Positions 53,944 through 60,802 of a stretch of 64,000 nucleotides of DNA are shown one piece after another. This stretch comes from an uncultured Bacteroidales bacterium (lineage in GTDB: Bacteria > Bacteroidota > Bacteroidia > Bacteroidales > F082), in assembly GCA_947307415.1 (NCBI GenBank), contig CAMZJA010000001.1, forward strand, positions 310,001 through 374,000, read 5' to 3'. The notes under the pieces are model-generated. The model did not search any database, was not told the DNA's origin, and saw only the letters and a program-made list of their open reading frames with translations. A program made the translations under genes and the position numbers. Every line of letters starts with the position of its first letter. The first letter of the stretch is position 1.

Positions 53944-54839
53944 TTATTCGCAGCTCGACTCTTGTTCACCAAGACGACTCCAGTGAAAACCAAAATTGCC
54001 GCCAAAACCTTCTGCCATGTCAGGTGATCCATGCCGGTGACGATTCCCATCACAGTGGCGATGATAGGCTGCAAATAACCGTAAAGACTGATGACCGTCG
54101 GGCGTAACACCTTCTGCCCCACAGGGATAAGGAAATAGGCCACGAAGGTTGAGAAAAGAATTACAAAACCAAGTTCGAGGATGTATTTCACTGGCATCGT
54201 CGTCATATTGAGACCAACCAACTCCTTGATATCCAACGGAATAGCCACGATTGCCGAGAACAGAAACATCCATTTCATGAATGTGACGACACTGTATTTT
54301 GTGATGAGCGGACGAAAAGCGCCCAGATATAAAGCAAAGAAGATGCAGTTACCAATCATGTAGACGATGCCCAGAGGCTGAGTCTCGGTGACGCTGCCGT
54401 TATCGACACGTACAGTATTGAAAACCAAGAAGATAACGCCTATAAAACTCAACGCCACACCACCTGCTTTCTTCAAAGTGATAGGTTCTTTGAGTACGAT
54501 GGCAGCGATGAACATCGTGAAAATCGGGGTGAGAGGCGTCAGAATGCTGGTGTCGAAAGGCGTAGTCATGGTGCTCGCCTTCAGAAACGACCATTGTGTG
54601 AGGAAAAGTCCGAGCATCGAGGCGAGAAAAATCTTCGGAAAATCCTTTAAATCGACTTTTTCTTTAGGCAAAAACAGCGATGTAAGCCAGAAAAGAGCGG
54701 CCGCGCCTGCCACACGAAAACATAACAAACCCATAGGAGAGACCAGCGCCAAAGTGGATAAGTCTCTGCAAATGATGATGTTAAAGCCAAAAATCGTGTA
54801 AGCGAAGAAGGCTGAAATATGACCTAAAGACTTTTTCAT
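53934..54839 (-). CDS. EamA/DMT-family transporter
   Basis: 301 residues, ten hydrophobic segments in two EamA halves (FAYTIFGFNIIICRDLST; LTPIFTMFIAAIVLKEPITL; LQPIIATVMGIVTGMDHLTW; AAILVFTGVVLVNKS). Exports small metabolites in known members; substrate unknown. The C-terminal residues NNRP are encoded by the heptamer repeat, so the natural end may have been altered. Confidence 0.92.
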   Translation of the reverse strand: MKKSLGHISAFFAYTIFGFNIIICRDLSTLALVSPMGLLCFRVAGAAALFWLTSLFLPKEKVDLKDFPKIFLASMLGLFLTQWSFLKASTMTTPFDTSILTPLTPIFTMFIAAIVLKEPITLKKAGGVALSFIGVIFLVFNTVRVDNGSVTETQPLGIVYMIGNCIFFALYLGAFRPLITKYSVVTFMKWMFLFSAIVAIPLDIKELVGLNMTTMPVKYILELGFVILFSTFVAYFLIPVGQKVLRPTVISLYGYLQPIIATVMGIVTGMDHLTWQKVLAAILVFTGVVLVNKSRAANNRP

Positions 54840-54847
54840 TGCGGGCG

Positions 54848-54855
54848 CAAAATTA
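54848..54855 (-). promoter_or_regulatory. -7 box (TAATTTTG) for the EamA gene
   Basis: CAAAATTA on the + strand, nine bases before the ATG at 54839. Confidence 0.45.
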
Positions 54856-54862
54856 CGAAAAA

Positions 54863-54942
54863 GACCTTAGACGTTAGACCTTAGACCTTAGTTTTTTATA
54901 AATCTTATTGCTAAAGTCTAAAGTCTAAGGTCTAAAGTCTAA
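54863..54942. repeat. TTAGACC-heptamer inverted repeat between divergent genes
   Basis: Arm one GACCTTAGACGTTAGACC plus TTAGACCTTAG, arm two CTAAAGTCTAAAGTCTAAGG and more. Unlike the other copies it lies between two promoters, immediately upstream of the cobW -7 box. Confidence 0.85.
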
Positions 54943-54950
54943 AAAAAATG

Positions 54951-54958
54951 TATCTTTG
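54951..54958 (+). promoter_or_regulatory. -7 box (TATCTTTG) for the CobW gene
   Basis: Exact match 31 bases before the ATG at 54989; a longer frame from 54956 would start inside the box and is rejected. Confidence 0.55.
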
Positions 54959-54988
54959 CAGTTCGAAAAAATTAAAAAATTGAAATAT

Positions 54989-56194
54989 ATGAGTAGAATG
55001 GAAACTCCGGTCCTACTTCTGACCGGTTATCTCGGAAGCGGAAAAACGACATTGGTAAATCATATCCTTTCGAACAAGAAAGGCATCAAATTTGCAGTGA
55101 TAGTCAACGACATAGGCGAGGTGAACATCGACGCCGACCTCATCCAGAAAGGCGGCGTGGTGGGCAAGAAAGACGAGAGCCTCGTGGCATTGCAGAACGG
55201 CTGCATCTGCTGCACTTTGAAGATGGACCTCATCGAGCAGCTCAACGACATCATGAAGATGGCTCGTTTCGACTACATTGTGATCGAGGCGAGCGGCATC
55301 TGCGAGCCTGAACCAATAGCGAGAACCATCGCCGGAATCCCGCAGATGGGCAAGGAATACACGCAGTTTGGCACCCCGCGCCTCGACTGCATAGTGACAG
55401 TGGTCGACGCCTTGAGAATGAAAGACGAGTTCGGCTGCGGCGACAGCCTCAAGAACGAGAACATCGACGAAGACGACATCGAGAACCTCGTGATCGAGCA
55501 GATTGAGTTCTGCAACATCGTAATATTAAATAAGGTGTCGGAAGTCGAGCCGAAAGAACTGGAACGCATCCGCCAGATAGTGAAAAGCCTCTCGCCTGAC
55601 GCAGAGATTTTGGAATGCGACTACGCAAACGTCGATTTGGATAGAATCATCGACACTTATATGTTCGATTATAACACCGTTTCGGGTTCAGCAGGCTGGA
55701 TCAAGATTATCGAAGGACATGATGAACACGATGACGACGATCATGACGAACATGAACATCATCATGACCATGAAGATCACGAGCATCATCACCATCATGA
55801 TCATGATGAGGAGGAAGGCGAGGCTGAGGAATACGGCATCGGAACGTATGTTTACTTCAACCGCCGTCCGTTCGACACGTTGAAGTTCAACGACTACGTG
55901 CTTAACAGCTGGCCGAAGAACATCATCCGCTGCAAAGGACTGTGCTATTTCGCTGATAATCAGGATATGTCGTACATCTTCGAGACGGCTGGCAAGCAGA
56001 AGAAATTGAGCGAAGCCGGTTATTGGTTCGCGACCGCTAGCAAGGAAGAGTTGCAACAATTCATTGAGCGCGACCCGAGTATCTTGAAGGATTGGGACGA
56101 GGAATACGGCGACAGAATGGAAAAGCTTGTATTCATCGGACAGAAACTGGATAAGGAAGCGATAAAACAAGCGCTTGACAGCTGCTTGTTTTAG
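54989..56194 (+). CDS. CobW/COG0523 GTPase, His-rich metal chaperone
   Basis: 401 residues from MSRMETPVLLLTGYLGSGKT. Walker A GYLGSGKTTL (about 13-22), the metal-binding NGCICCTLKMDL (CxCC, about 70-81), VIEASGICEP and the guanine-specifying LNKVSEVE. Residues about 245-284 form a loop of His/Asp/Glu (HDEHDDDDHDEHEHHH, HDHEDHEHHHHHDHDEEEG) expected to bind zinc or nickel. The C-terminal CobW domain (GTYVYFNRRPFDTLKFNDY) is intact. Likely a zinc metallochaperone; metal choice is inference. No Zur-type site was recognised upstream. Confidence 0.93.
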   Translation: MSRMETPVLLLTGYLGSGKTTLVNHILSNKKGIKFAVIVNDIGEVNIDADLIQKGGVVGKKDESLVALQNGCICCTLKMDLIEQLNDIMKMARFDYIVIEASGICEPEPIARTIAGIPQMGKEYTQFGTPRLDCIVTVVDALRMKDEFGCGDSLKNENIDEDDIENLVIEQIEFCNIVILNKVSEVEPKELERIRQIVKSLSPDAEILECDYANVDLDRIIDTYMFDYNTVSGSAGWIKIIEGHDEHDDDDHDEHEHHHDHEDHEHHHHHDHDEEEGEAEEYGIGTYVYFNRRPFDTLKFNDYVLNSWPKNIIRCKGLCYFADNQDMSYIFETAGKQKKLSEAGYWFATASKEELQQFIERDPSILKDWDEEYGDRMEKLVFIGQKLDKEAIKQALDSCLF

Positions 56195-56278
56195 ACTTTA
56201 AACTTTAGACCTTAGACTTTAGCTGTATACAACTAAGGTCTAAGGTCTAATATCTAAGGTCTAATATCTAAGGTCTTA
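56191..56278. repeat. TTAGACC-heptamer inverted repeat after cobW
   Basis: Arm one TTTAGACTTTAAACTTTAG ACCTTAGAC, loop ctgtatacaa, arm two CTAAGGTCTAAGGTCTAA tatctaaggtctaatat. Begins inside the cobW stop codon (TTTTAGAC) and ends at the stop of the convergent gene at 56282. Likely a two-way terminator. Confidence 0.85.
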
Positions 56279-56281
56279 AAA

Positions 56282-57838
56282 TTACTTCTTCACGAAGCGT
56301 TTTGTTTGAACCATGCCTTCTGAAACCGTCTTGACGAGGTAGGTGCCGGCTGGCAGCTCGCTCACGTTGATTTCAAACGACTTCTTACCGACAGGTTCGC
56401 TCATAATCATAGCGCCTGTAAGGCTGTAGATTTCGCATTGATTCACAACAGCTTCGCTTTCGATCATGAGTTTATCGGCTGCAGGGTTCGGATAAACAGC
56501 AAACGAATTCACCGCATTCTCATTCACGCCGTTGTATTGTCTGTAAAGCATGATGTTGTCGACGTTCACCATAAACTGGTTGGTGCAGTTGAAGTGTACG
56601 ATAGCCACGTAGATATCCTGTCCCTGATAATCTCTGAGGTCGACGTTAAAAGTATGCCACTCGCCTGCTTCTTTCACTGTCATGTCGGCTTCCCAAATAA
56701 TTGTGAAAGCATCGGCGTTGTCGCCTTCTGTTGTTGAAACAGCCACTCCGAGGTGCTCGTTCGGATGTGTCACATCCTGCACATTAGCCTGGAACACCAC
56801 CTGCTCGCAATCGAGTTTGTAAGGTGTCACGACATAGTTTTCAGGATAGAGAGGCCACTCTGAGATGTCGACTGATGCCGATGTGATGCTGTAAGGGTTC
56901 TCAGGGTTGCTCCAGTTCTGGCGCATCTCCCAGTTGTAGCCGTCGCCATCGCCGTCGATGAGGTTCATGTGCATGATGCCGTCGTTGAAGTCAAAGAGGA
57001 TGTCGCCCTCCGGAGGAGTTGGAGTTACAGGAGTGTACTCGCCTAAGGCATAGATGCCGATGATGTTAGGGCTCTTGTCGATATCGCCGAAGAAGCACTG
57101 TGTGCCGTCGACTGTTCCGACGTATGCGCCGCCTGCCGAGCAAGCTGCTCCCCAACCTGGTGTCACTGAGAAATCGAAGTAGTTCGAATTCAAGACATCG
57201 GTGTCGATGTTATAGTCATAAACATGATCGGTGAAGCCGTTTACGGCGTTCAGCAAGAGGTGAGCCTGTCCGTTATCGTCGACAAAGTAGCCTGTGCCGT
57301 GAACTGTGTGGCCGCTGAGGTTGAATGCTGTGGCCGACTGAAGGACCTGACCGTTGCGGTTCACCAGCTTAAGGTCGAGGTAAAGAGTGCCTTCGCCCGA
57401 TGCTCTTTGGCCAACCCAGAAAGCGTCGTTAGCAGGGTCGTAGGTGCAGTGGCCGAGCTCATCCAAGCCAGTCTCGATTGTGCTGACCAATGTCTTGTTG
57501 TGAAGGTCGTAGCACCATATTTTGCTCGAGTGGGCGTCGCAGCCGTAGAAATACTGGCCGTCGTAGGTCATGTCGCGCATGTAGTTGTCGGAGTTGGTGT
57601 TGCCGGTGAAGTCGACATCAAACTCATCGAGGAGGTTGCCTTCCATGTCATATTTATAGAACATATAAAGCACTGTCGATGACTTGCCCCATGCGGCGGT
57701 GTAGATGTTTTCGCCGTCGAAGACCACAGCGTGCTGGCGGCCTGTCGAGGTGGCGAATGAGTTAACGAATGTCCAGTCTTGTGCGTTGGCTGCCATCATC
57801 AGAAACAGCGACGCAATAAAAAATAAAGTTTTCTTCAT
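56282..57838 (-). CDS. secreted cleaved-adhesin-type protein with T9SS sorting domain
   Basis: 518 residues from MKKTLFFIASLFLMMAANAQ at 57838 (an upstream start at 57871 would lie on the promoter). The first half (20-265) looks like a beta-propeller (HAVVFDGENIYTAAWG; MRDMTYDGQYFYGCDAHSSK; CTYDPANDAFWVGQ). The second (about 285-440) is a jelly-roll of the cleaved-adhesin/choice-of-anchor type (ILFDFNDGI...YVVTPYKLDCEQVVFQANV...VDNIMLYRQ), as in gingipain adhesin domains. A type A T9SS domain closes it (about 447-518; VYPNPAADKL ... GTYLVKT ... KRFVKK). Confidence 0.88.
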   Translation of the reverse strand: MKKTLFFIASLFLMMAANAQDWTFVNSFATSTGRQHAVVFDGENIYTAAWGKSSTVLYMFYKYDMEGNLLDEFDVDFTGNTNSDNYMRDMTYDGQYFYGCDAHSSKIWCYDLHNKTLVSTIETGLDELGHCTYDPANDAFWVGQRASGEGTLYLDLKLVNRNGQVLQSATAFNLSGHTVHGTGYFVDDNGQAHLLLNAVNGFTDHVYDYNIDTDVLNSNYFDFSVTPGWGAACSAGGAYVGTVDGTQCFFGDIDKSPNIIGIYALGEYTPVTPTPPEGDILFDFNDGIMHMNLIDGDGDGYNWEMRQNWSNPENPYSITSASVDISEWPLYPENYVVTPYKLDCEQVVFQANVQDVTHPNEHLGVAVSTTEGDNADAFTIIWEADMTVKEAGEWHTFNVDLRDYQGQDIYVAIVHFNCTNQFMVNVDNIMLYRQYNGVNENAVNSFAVYPNPAADKLMIESEAVVNQCEIYSLTGAMIMSEPVGKKSFEINVSELPAGTYLVKTVSEGMVQTKRFVKK

Positions 57839-57868
57839 GTTGTTTGTTAATTTAATGTTAATTTTTTG

Positions 57869-57876
57869 CAAATATA
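57869..57876 (-). promoter_or_regulatory. -7 box (TATATTTG) for the adhesin gene
   Basis: CAAATATA on the + strand, 31 bases before the ATG at 57838. Confidence 0.45.
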
Positions 57877-57886
57877 CAAAATATTT

Positions 57887-58153
57887 TTAATCTCTGTTTT
57901 TCTTTTTACGAGCCACGGCGTATCCTGCACCGAGGGCGGTAAGAACCAGGAGGCCGCTGCCGAGAGGGGCTTCTTGGTCATCTCCATATTCTCCAGGATT
58001 TCCGCCAGGAATTACAGGTGTTATGTTACTAATAGTGCTGCCTGTGCGGTCGCCCATGCCGTTGTCCCAGTTCTTGAAGAAGCCGTCTGATTGGGCGGTT
58101 GCGGTTAAACCAAACGTTAAAACTATTGCTATTGCGAATAATATCTTTTTCAT
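57887..58153 (-). CDS. small secreted protein with APLGSGL C-terminal anchor (copy 2)
   Basis: 88 residues. Signal peptide ending TATAQ (21), DGFFKNW, a Gly/Asn/Pro-rich middle, then APLGSGLLV, hydrophobic TALGAGYAVA and basic RKKKNRD. Nearly the same tail and the same 'DGFF.NW' motif as the protein at 53589, with an unrelated middle. It starts 21 bases after the stop of the surface protein gene at 58175 on the same strand, so the two are almost certainly one transcript. Confidence 0.8.
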   Translation of the reverse strand: MKKILFAIAIVLTFGLTATAQSDGFFKNWDNGMGDRTGSTISNITPVIPGGNPGEYGDDQEAPLGSGLLVLTALGAGYAVARKKKNRD

Positions 58154-58174
58154 AGTATTTTCTTCCTTATTTTA

Positions 58175-60559
58175 TTATTTAACAACAATTTTCTGCGTCT
58201 TATCATTCAACTTGAAGATGTAAACGCCATGCATCGACGGAGCGGTTATCGTTGTTTCGCCGCTTACACGCATTGTCGAAACCCTGCGTCCCATCACATC
58301 GAAAACCTGTAGTTCGCCTTCGCCGGTAACGATGATGTCTGAGCCGTTTTGCCAAGCAAACGTTGAGCTCTCAAAGCCAGCCGGGTTCTCAGAGTACTCT
58401 AATCTGACAATAAATCTGTTCTCGTTGTCGTTCTTCGAACCGATGAATGAATATTCGTCTTCAAGAAGCATATCCACATCCTCGCCAGTGAGGCGGTCGA
58501 TAATGTGTAGATATCTAAAGTTACCTTTTGTTTTGCAGCTCAAAGTATATTTGCCTGTTGTCATCGCCTTGAAGTTGAGGTCGAACGCCTTTGTGTCGTC
58601 GCTCATCATAGCGATTGCGAAGTTTTCGTCGTTCTGTGGGATGTAAAGCATCGGAACATCCTGGTTACGATGGCTGATCTTGTTCAAGCCATGACCTTCA
58701 TCGAACATAGCGTAAGCAATATCCGAATACTCCGAGTTCGCCACCGTAAACATGATGTTGTCGTGGTTAGCTTTTGCAGAAGCGTTGGTGTAGGTAACGT
58801 CTAATTTTTTCCCATCTCCAGTTGAATTAGCCTGAACAAGAATACCTGCGCCTGGTGCTATTGCGACATCATCATCTCTAACGCTCCATGCACCACCATC
58901 TAAAACGTAGTATCCTGTTTCGAGATATGTGTTCGAAATTGCCACACCTTTATATATATCCATCTGATAAGGGTTTCCTACGAAGTTGAAACCGATGATG
59001 CTTGGGTCGCCACTTCTTGAAAGAGTGTAGTCTGAAATGTCTGAAGTATTGAGAGCGCCTTCTATGGTGATATCCATTGTGGTTGCGTTACGGTAGAGGT
59101 ATCCGCGGCTGTTTGTGAGGTTGGCGAAGTAGCTTGTGTGAGCTTTGTAGTTTACCCATTCTTTGTCAGCCGACTCGTCGTACATATACAAATCGTATGT
59201 TCCCGTGATAAGGTTTGTGCTTCCGATGGCAGGATTGTTGATAGTTGAAGCGAATGCCTCCCAAACAGCGTCGCCTTTCGATGATCCGGTTACGCTTCTC
59301 TTCACCGTGGCGTTAACCGAAGCGTCTTCTGGAAGAATGATTTGACCGCCGTCTTCGATTATAAGGTTTGCTGCTGTTGGGTTGGTTATGGTATTTGTAC
59401 TCGTTGCTGTTAATGTGTAACCATTATTAATAGTTATCGAACCACTATTAATCATAATAGATTGGTTGATTGCTGTATTGCTGTTGACAGTTATGGCAGC
59501 ATCAATAGTTGCAGGGTTATCTAAAGATGACAAATCACCAGATGTGAAACTTGTAAAACCGGTTTTGTTGTTAATAAAATTCGCTGTATTCCATCTTGTT
59601 GCACTTGTATATGAGCTAACACTGGTAGAAGGTACATATAATTTAGTTGTGTTTGGAATATAAGAAAACTGACCATATCCATCACAATTTGGCGGAGTTG
59701 TTGGTATAGACCATATTTCAGTTAATCCAGTGCAATTATAGAATACATTACTTTTTAATGTTGTTACAGAACTGCCAATAATAATGGTTTTAACGCTTGT
59801 TAATCCATAAAATGCATAAGCAGGCACCGTTGTAACATTGTCACCTATTACAATTAAATTCACTCCAGTGCAACCATTGAAAGGTTGTTTACCGCTTGAA
59901 CTTGTAAAATCCGCACAACTAGTGGCATTATAGTTTATCTGTTTCAAACTAATGCAATTTTGAAATGCTTGTTGGCCTATAGAAGTCACAGATGATGGAA
60001 TAGTAATTGAGGTCAAACCTGAACAGCCACTGAATGTCTGGGTGCCTATTGAAGTAACAGATGATGGAATAGTAACACTTTGAATGTTTGTTAAATTGCA
60101 AAATAAATAGGAAGGCAGCTTGGTAACGTTGTCTCCGATTGTAATAGTTAATCTTTCTGCTTCTGAATCTGAAAAAACTGCAGAGTAAGGATCAGTACAC
60201 GTGGTTGCATTATAAATTATATTACTTAAACCTAGGCATCCTGCAAAAGCACCAGAATTAATTTTTGATATGCTACTTGGTATTGTAATTGATGTTAACC
60301 CAACACAATCTTTAAATGCACTTGAACCAATGGTTGTAACATCATAAGTTACACTAGTTGATGGATTTGTAACAGTTGCTGGAATGATTATAGCGCCGCT
60401 ATAAGAGTTATAACCCGTATTGTAGGTAACTTCGGCGTTTCCCGATAAGATGTTGTAGTAAATGGTTTTCCCTTCATTTACGGCAGAGAAGCTATAGCTC
60501 CAAGCGCTAAAAACTACCCCCCCCCATAAAATTAATGATAGTAAAATTCTTTTTGTCAT
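58175..60559 (-). CDS. BspA-type LRR surface protein with T9SS sorting domain, phase-variable signal peptide
   Basis: 794 residues. Signal peptide with a nine-G run in its codons (Trp12-Val15, LWGGVV). BspA-like LRR_5 repeats from about 45 to 330 (AFKDCVGLTSITIPSS; TFSGCSGLTSITIPSSVTSIG). A linker (340-410) leads into the ~370-residue module shared with the protein at 48507 (ITGTYDLYMYDES; GFNFVGNPYQMDIYKG; IAPGAGILVQA; LHIIDRLTGEDVDMLL). The final ~65 residues are a T9SS domain (LQVFDVMGRRV ... GVYIFKLND). BspA-type repeats bind host or neighbour-cell surfaces in known members. Followed by the small APLGSGL protein. Confidence 0.88.
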   Translation of the reverse strand: MTKRILLSLILWGGVVFSAWSYSFSAVNEGKTIYYNILSGNAEVTYNTGYNSYSGAIIIPATVTNPSTSVTYDVTTIGSSAFKDCVGLTSITIPSSISKINSGAFAGCLGLSNIIYNATTCTDPYSAVFSDSEAERLTITIGDNVTKLPSYLFCNLTNIQSVTIPSSVTSIGTQTFSGCSGLTSITIPSSVTSIGQQAFQNCISLKQINYNATSCADFTSSSGKQPFNGCTGVNLIVIGDNVTTVPAYAFYGLTSVKTIIIGSSVTTLKSNVFYNCTGLTEIWSIPTTPPNCDGYGQFSYIPNTTKLYVPSTSVSSYTSATRWNTANFINNKTGFTSFTSGDLSSLDNPATIDAAITVNSNTAINQSIMINSGSITINNGYTLTATSTNTITNPTAANLIIEDGGQIILPEDASVNATVKRSVTGSSKGDAVWEAFASTINNPAIGSTNLITGTYDLYMYDESADKEWVNYKAHTSYFANLTNSRGYLYRNATTMDITIEGALNTSDISDYTLSRSGDPSIIGFNFVGNPYQMDIYKGVAISNTYLETGYYVLDGGAWSVRDDDVAIAPGAGILVQANSTGDGKKLDVTYTNASAKANHDNIMFTVANSEYSDIAYAMFDEGHGLNKISHRNQDVPMLYIPQNDENFAIAMMSDDTKAFDLNFKAMTTGKYTLSCKTKGNFRYLHIIDRLTGEDVDMLLEDEYSFIGSKNDNENRFIVRLEYSENPAGFESSTFAWQNGSDIIVTGEGELQVFDVMGRRVSTMRVSGETTITAPSMHGVYIFKLNDKTQKIVVK
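60517..60525 (-). repeat. nine-base G tract in a signal-peptide coding region
   Basis: Nine consecutive C on the + strand (G on the coding strand), covering codons 12-15 of the surface protein. A gain or loss of one base shifts the frame inside the signal peptide. It is one of only two such tracts noticed in the window. Confidence 0.9.
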
Positions 60560-60650
60560 AGATTATTTGTTTTTAATTAGTAATTATTGTTAATAGTAAG
60601 TGTATTTAAATGATTGAGGTTCAGCACTTTGAGGTCATAAAAGCGCCTTA

Positions 60651-60659
60651 CCCCCCCCC
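60651..60659 (-). repeat. nine-base G tract in the 5' leader of the surface protein gene
   Basis: A second run of nine C (+ strand), 92 bases upstream of the ATG and just downstream of the predicted -7 box (60675-60682), thus near the start of the message. Confidence 0.85.
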
Positions 60660-60674
60660 TATTAAAAATGGCTG

Positions 60675-60704
60675 CAAAGATACAAAAAATTTCAATACAC
60701 GCAA
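60675..60704 (-). promoter_or_regulatory. promoter of the BspA-type surface protein gene
   Basis: On the minus strand: TTG (60704-60702), 19 bases, TATCTTTG (60682-60675). Both elements at the standard distance. Confidence 0.6.
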
Positions 60705-60763
60705 CCTGTTTCTAAAAATATTTTACACCTTATATTAATAATGTCCTCTCAAAAAAGCTAATG

Positions 60764-60802
60764 GCTAAAGACTAAGGTCTAAGGTCTAAAGTCTAAGGTC
60801 TC
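60764..60802. repeat. one-armed TTAGACC-heptamer array at the end of the MATE gene
   Basis: CTAAAGACTAAGGTCTAAGG then TCTAAAGTCTAAGGTCTC; only one orientation is present. It encodes the C-terminus ETLDFRP and the TAG stop of the MATE gene on the minus strand. Confidence 0.8.

Noticed and set aside
54956..54988. Longer N-terminus for the CobW protein
   Set aside because: That start lies inside the TATCTTTG box, before any plausible transcription start; the family begins near METPVLLLTGYLGSGKT.
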